NCBI GenBank assembly: GCA_034429695.1
Contig: DAOUGC010000082.1
Coordinates: forward strand, 1 to 9,467
DNA from: DAOUGC01 sp034429695
Lineage (GTDB): Bacteria > Chloroflexota > Anaerolineae > Anaerolineales > Anaerolineaceae
Direction of reading: 5' to 3'
DNA: 9,467 nt
Position 1 is the first letter of the stretch. Each line of letters opens with the position of its first letter. The notes below the pieces were generated by a model. It did no database searches. It was not told where the DNA came from and worked only from the letters and a program-made list of their open reading frames with translations. A program made the translations under genes and the position numbers. Positions 6,193 through 9,467 of this stretch are shown here, one piece after another.

Positions 6193-8217
6193 ATGAGCTC
6201 GACCCGTTCTTCTGAATTGGAAATCCAGGCAATCAATACCATTCGTTTTCTCTCTGCCGACGGTGTCCAACAGGCAAACTCCGGCCACCCGGGACTGCCC
6301 ATGGGCGATGCCGCCGTTGCTTTCACCATTTTTACCAAACACCTGCGCTTCAATCCAAAAAATCCCGGCTGGGTTAATCGCGACCGGTTCATCCTTTCAG
6401 GTGGGCATGGCTCCATGTTGCTCTATTCCATGCTGCACCTCACCGGGTATGATCTTCCTCTTGAAGAACTGCGCCGTTTTCGCCAGTTTGGCAGCCTGAC
6501 ACCGGGTCATCCTGAATATGGCTTGACACCCGGCGTGGAAACCACCACCGGCCCGCTGGGTCAGGGTTTTGCCAATGGCGTTGGCATGGCGATCGCCGAA
6601 GCTCATCTGGCAGCCACCTTCAACCGCCCTGGCTTTGACATCGTTGATCACTATATTTATGCCATTGTGACCGACGGTGACCTGATGGAAGGCGTCACCG
6701 CCGAAGCTGCCTCGCTCGCCGGTCACCTTCGTCTGGGCAAGCTCATTTACTTCTATGACGATAATCGCATCTCCATTGACGGCTCAACCGAGCTTGCCTT
6801 TACCGAAGATCGCGCCGCCCGCTTCAAGGCTTACGGCTGGCATGTCCTTATGGTGGAGGATGGCAACGACATTGCCGCCATTGACCATGCCATAAAAGCC
6901 GCCCGCAAGGACCCCCGCCCCTCATTAATCATCTGCCGGACGATCATTGGGTTTGGCTTGCCCAATAAACAGGGCACCAGCAAGGCGCATGGCGAACCCG
7001 CCGGTGAGGATGAATTAAACGCAGCCAAGGATAATCTCGGCTGGCCCAGGGAACCGCGTTTCCATATTCCCGATAAGGCGCTGCAGTTCTTCCGCAAATC
7101 TGTTGACCGCGGCGCGCGGCTCGAGACCGAATGGAATGATCTCTTTGCTGAATATGCCAAAGCTCACCCGCAACTGGCTGCCGAATTTCAACGCCGCATG
7201 GCGGGCATCCTGCCCGAAGGTTGGGATGAAAGTCTGCCCGTTTTCCCTGCCGATCCCAAAGGCATGGCCACCCGCCAGGCCTCTGGCAAGGTGCTGAATG
7301 CTCTGGCTGCGTGCCTGCCGGAAATGTTTGGCGGCTCGGCCGATCTGACTCCTTCCACCAACACCTGGATGTCCGAAAGCAAATCCTTCCAGGCAGAGAC
7401 CCCTGAAGGCCGCAATATGCATTATGGCGTGCGTGAACACGCCATGGGTTCCATTGTCAACGGCATGGCGGCTCACCGCGGCGTCATTCCTTTTGGCGCC
7501 ACCTTCCTGGTCTTCTCAGATTACATGCGCCCGGCCATTCGCCTCTCGGCGCTTTCGCATTTTGGCAGCATCTGGATCTTCACCCACGATAGCATAGGCC
7601 TCGGCGAGGATGGCCCCACCCACCAGCCGGTTGAACATCTCGCCGCCCTGCGCACCATTCCCAATCTGGTGGTCCTGCGCCCCGGCGACGCCAATGAAGT
7701 GCGCGAAGCCTGGAAAGTCGCCATCACCCGCCGCAACGGTCCCACCCTGCTGGCGCTCAGCCGCCAGGCCATGCCCACCTTGGACCGCGCCAAACTGGGT
7801 TCCGAGACCAGCGTGGCAAAGGGCGCCTACGTCCTGCAAAATCTGGGTTCCGGCCAGCCCGATATTCTTTTGATGGCCTCTGGTAGTGAGGTTTCGCTGA
7901 TCATGGAAGCAGCCACCAAACTGGAAACCCAGGGTCTCAACGTTCGGGTGGTTTCCTTCCCCAGTTGGGAGCTGTTTGCCCTTCAGGAGCGCGCCTATCA
8001 GGACTCGGTCCTTCCGGCGAACATTCCTCTGCGCATCGCCGTGGAGGCTGGCTCTCCCATGGGTTGGGAACGCTGGGGGGGTGCGCGTGGGCGTATCATC
8101 GGCGTTGAAACCTTTGGCGCCAGTGCTCCTTACAAGGTGTTGTACGAAAAGTACAACCTTACCATTGCCAATATTATTAAGAATGCCAGGGAGATGCTCG
8201 GCATCCCCACGGAGTAG
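6193..8217 (+). CDS. tkt: Transketolase
   Basis: A full-length 674-residue thiamine-diphosphate transketolase that moves two-carbon units between ketose and aldose phosphates in the non-oxidative pentose phosphate pathway. Landmarks: NSGHPG with H32, SGGHGS with H72, LTPGHPE with H105, the cofactor motif TDGDLMEG (160-167) ending at N191 in DDNRISIDG, KAHG with H266, the catalytic REHAMG with E415, THDSIGLGEDGPTHQP (464-479) with H465 and H477, and the C-terminal domain with EAGSPMGWERWG. All expected active-site residues are present, so it should be functional. rpiB begins five bases after the stop and tal follows, giving a pentose phosphate operon. A G7 run at 8075-8081 leaves the frame intact. 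Confidence 0.97.
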   Translation: MSSTRSSELEIQAINTIRFLSADGVQQANSGHPGLPMGDAAVAFTIFTKHLRFNPKNPGWVNRDRFILSGGHGSMLLYSMLHLTGYDLPLEELRRFRQFGSLTPGHPEYGLTPGVETTTGPLGQGFANGVGMAIAEAHLAATFNRPGFDIVDHYIYAIVTDGDLMEGVTAEAASLAGHLRLGKLIYFYDDNRISIDGSTELAFTEDRAARFKAYGWHVLMVEDGNDIAAIDHAIKAARKDPRPSLIICRTIIGFGLPNKQGTSKAHGEPAGEDELNAAKDNLGWPREPRFHIPDKALQFFRKSVDRGARLETEWNDLFAEYAKAHPQLAAEFQRRMAGILPEGWDESLPVFPADPKGMATRQASGKVLNALAACLPEMFGGSADLTPSTNTWMSESKSFQAETPEGRNMHYGVREHAMGSIVNGMAAHRGVIPFGATFLVFSDYMRPAIRLSALSHFGSIWIFTHDSIGLGEDGPTHQPVEHLAALRTIPNLVVLRPGDANEVREAWKVAITRRNGPTLLALSRQAMPTLDRAKLGSETSVAKGAYVLQNLGSGQPDILLMASGSEVSLIMEAATKLETQGLNVRVVSFPSWELFALQERAYQDSVLPANIPLRIAVEAGSPMGWERWGGARGRIIGVETFGASAPYKVLYEKYNLTIANIIKNAREMLGIPTE

Positions 8218-8222
8218 TTTTC

Positions 8223-8675
8223 ATGATTGTTGCATTTGGTTGTGATCATGGGGGCTTCCCCCTGCGCAATGCAGTCCTCGATGCCATTCGATCTGCCGGC
8301 CACGAGGTGATCGATTTTGGCCTGAAGGAAGAGGTCTCGGCGGATTACCCTGATTTTGCCGAGCTGGTGGGAATAGCCATTCAACAGGGCAAGGCTGAGC
8401 GCGGAATTTTATTGTGCGGTTCGGGCATCGGCATTTCCATCGCAGCATGCAAGATGAACAGCATTTACGCCAGCGTTTCGCACGACACGTACTCAGCGCA
8501 CCAGGGTGTGGAACATGACGGCATGAATGTTTTGTGCATGGGTGCCAGGATCATCGGGGTGGAAGTGGCCAAAGAGATTGTGGTGGCGTTCCTGTCAGCA
8601 TCTGTCCAGGATGAAGAACGCCATTGCCGCAGGCGGGGCAAGGTGAAAGTGCTTGAGGAAAATTCCCGGAAGTAA
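8223..8675 (+). CDS. rpiB: Ribose-5-phosphate isomerase B
   Basis: RpiB interconverts ribose-5-phosphate and ribulose-5-phosphate in the cytosol. The 150-residue length is normal. Landmarks: FGCDHGGF (5-12) at the N-terminus, ILLCGSGIGISIAACK (62-77) with the catalytic base C65 and S67 in place of the usual Thr, and GVEHDGMNVLCMGARIIG (95-112) with H98 for ring opening. E. coli has HN at the position that here reads HD (D99), a mild change. The C-terminal EERHCRRRGKV is typical. GGAG at 8211-8214, inside the end of tkt, is the likely ribosome binding site, which ties its translation to tkt. It could in principle also act on allose-6-phosphate, but the neighbours argue for the pentose pathway. 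Confidence 0.95.
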   Translation: MIVAFGCDHGGFPLRNAVLDAIRSAGHEVIDFGLKEEVSADYPDFAELVGIAIQQGKAERGILLCGSGIGISIAACKMNSIYASVSHDTYSAHQGVEHDGMNVLCMGARIIGVEVAKEIVVAFLSASVQDEERHCRRRGKVKVLEENSRK

Positions 8676-8709
8676 CATCCGGTGATAGAAAACTCATCAG
8701 GGAGTAGCA

Positions 8710-9467
8710 ATGAACGCCATTAAGAAATTGTACGAGCTTGGTCAATCAATCTGGTACGACAACATTCAGCGCGGCCTGTTGGAATCAGGCGAGTTGGCGG
8801 ACATGATTCAGCGTGGGGACATCTATGGAGTTACATCCAACCCCAGCATTTTTCAAAATGCCATCGCCCGCACCAATGATTATGACGCTGCCTTGAAGTC
8901 CATGGCATGGGCTGGTTGGAGTTCCATTGACATCTTCTATCAGCTCGCCGTGGAGGACATCCAGGCTGCAGCCGACCTGTTTACACCACTCTACCAGCAG
9001 ACTCATGGCGGTGACGGCTATGTAAGTCTGGAAGTCTCCCCGTATCTGGCCAATGATACCCAGGGAACCATTGAAGAAGTCCGCCGCCTATGGCAGCGCG
9101 TTGATCGCCCCAATCTGATGGTCAAGATCCCTGCCACCATGGCTGGCATCCCCGCCATCCGGGCAGCCATCGCAGAGGGCATCAATGTTAACGTAACATT
9201 GATTTTCTCACTGGCTCGTTACGCCCTGGTGATGGACGCATACATGGCTGGTCTCGAAGATCGCATCGCCAAAAACCTCCCGATTGACCACATCGCTTCA
9301 GTGGCATCATTTTTTGTGTCCCGGCTGGACTCCAAGATTGACCCGCTTTTGGAAAAAATCATGGGCAGCGAAAGCCCGGCTTCCGAAAAAGCCATGCAAA
9401 CCACCGGCAAAGCCGCAGTGGCAAATACCCGTCTGGCATATGAGCTTTTCCAGCACACCTTTGCCGG
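8710..9467 (+). CDS. tal: Transaldolase, N-terminal 252 residues (3' end outside window)
   Basis: Transaldolase moves a dihydroxyacetone unit between sugar phosphates through a Schiff base, completing the non-oxidative branch begun by tkt and rpiB. Seen: LGQSIWYDNIQRGLL with the catalytic D17, GVTSNPSIF (40-48), SLEVSP with E108, LMVKIPAT with the Schiff-base K139, GINVNVTLIFS (158-168), and SVASFFVSRLDSKID (197-211). All active-site residues visible in this part are intact. The ATG at 8710 has AGGGAG five bases upstream and lies 34 bases after rpiB. The gene runs off the right edge, so it is unknown whether it is a plain transaldolase (about 360-380 residues for this type) or the transaldolase/glucose-6-phosphate isomerase fusion known in some bacteria. 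A perfect inverted repeat lies within it at 9181-9203. Confidence 0.95.
   Translation, partial: MNAIKKLYELGQSIWYDNIQRGLLESGELADMIQRGDIYGVTSNPSIFQNAIARTNDYDAALKSMAWAGWSSIDIFYQLAVEDIQAAADLFTPLYQQTHGGDGYVSLEVSPYLANDTQGTIEEVRRLWQRVDRPNLMVKIPATMAGIPAIRAAIAEGINVNVTLIFSLARYALVMDAYMAGLEDRIAKNLPIDHIASVASFFVSRLDSKIDPLLEKIMGSESPASEKAMQTTGKAAVANTRLAYELFQHTFA
9181..9203. repeat. Perfect 10-base inverted repeat inside tal
   Basis: ATCAATGTTA (9181-9190) and TAACATTGAT (9194-9203) are exact reverse complements separated by ACG. The repeat covers the codons of the conserved INVNVTLI segment. These codons (AAT, GTT, GTA, ACA, TTG, ATT) are more AT-rich than most in the gene, where Thr is mainly ACC. It could be a protein binding site, an RNA hairpin or chance under protein constraint; the sequence alone does not decide. 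Confidence 0.55.

Noticed and set aside
7015..7476. A 153-codon open frame on the - strand
   Set aside because: It is antisense to conserved transketolase sequence and shows no recognisable protein pattern.
8075..8081. G7 run in tkt as a possible phase-variable tract
   Set aside because: The frame is intact through it, the run is short, and transketolase is housekeeping; C7 at 5115-5121 in tlpA was dismissed for the same reasons.

Overview
The window looks like ordinary chromosomal DNA of a GC-moderate bacterium. The gene set suggests a member of the Chloroflexota, perhaps the Anaerolineae: an archaeal-like family B polymerase, a very divergent Lgt-like protein next to a TlpA-type thioredoxin, and a tkt-rpiB-tal cluster. 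This taxonomic guess is inference from gene content and protein flavour; there is no rRNA or other marker. No mobile element, tRNA, rRNA or CRISPR array was seen.

Layout. (1) 1-1094, + strand: the 3' part of a family B DNA polymerase gene, cut by the left edge. (2) 1095-2698, + strand: a promoter region with short direct repeats, an AraC-family regulator, and 19 bases later a six-helix membrane protein of unknown function; the two probably form one unit. (3) 6045 down to 2700, - strand: a compact six-gene operon reading DUF5680-like protein, TlpA/ResA-like thioredoxin, Lgt-like membrane protein, FolM/PTR1-like pteridine reductase, FolB and FolK. A good sigma70-type promoter lies just before the first gene and most junctions overlap. 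Its last gene (folK) meets the membrane-protein gene tail to tail with one base between the stops, and a strong hairpin sits in the end of folK. (4) 6193-9467, + strand: transketolase, RpiB and a transaldolase cut by the right edge, divergent from the operon across a 147-base intergenic region.

How the genes work together. folB, folK and the folM-like gene make a pterin/folate block: FolB forms 6-hydroxymethyl-dihydropterin, FolK pyrophosphorylates it, and the reductase would keep the pterin or folate reduced. tlpA and the lgt-like gene are translationally coupled and both act at the outer face of the membrane. tkt, rpiB and tal form the non-oxidative pentose phosphate branch, joining ribose-5-phosphate to glycolytic intermediates. 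There is no gene-free stretch above 150 bases.

Most of the window is housekeeping. The points most worth a second look are the Lgt-like protein that lacks several residues usually considered essential, the polymerase with altered motifs B and C, the unassigned AraC/membrane-protein pair, and two strong inverted repeats placed inside coding sequence.
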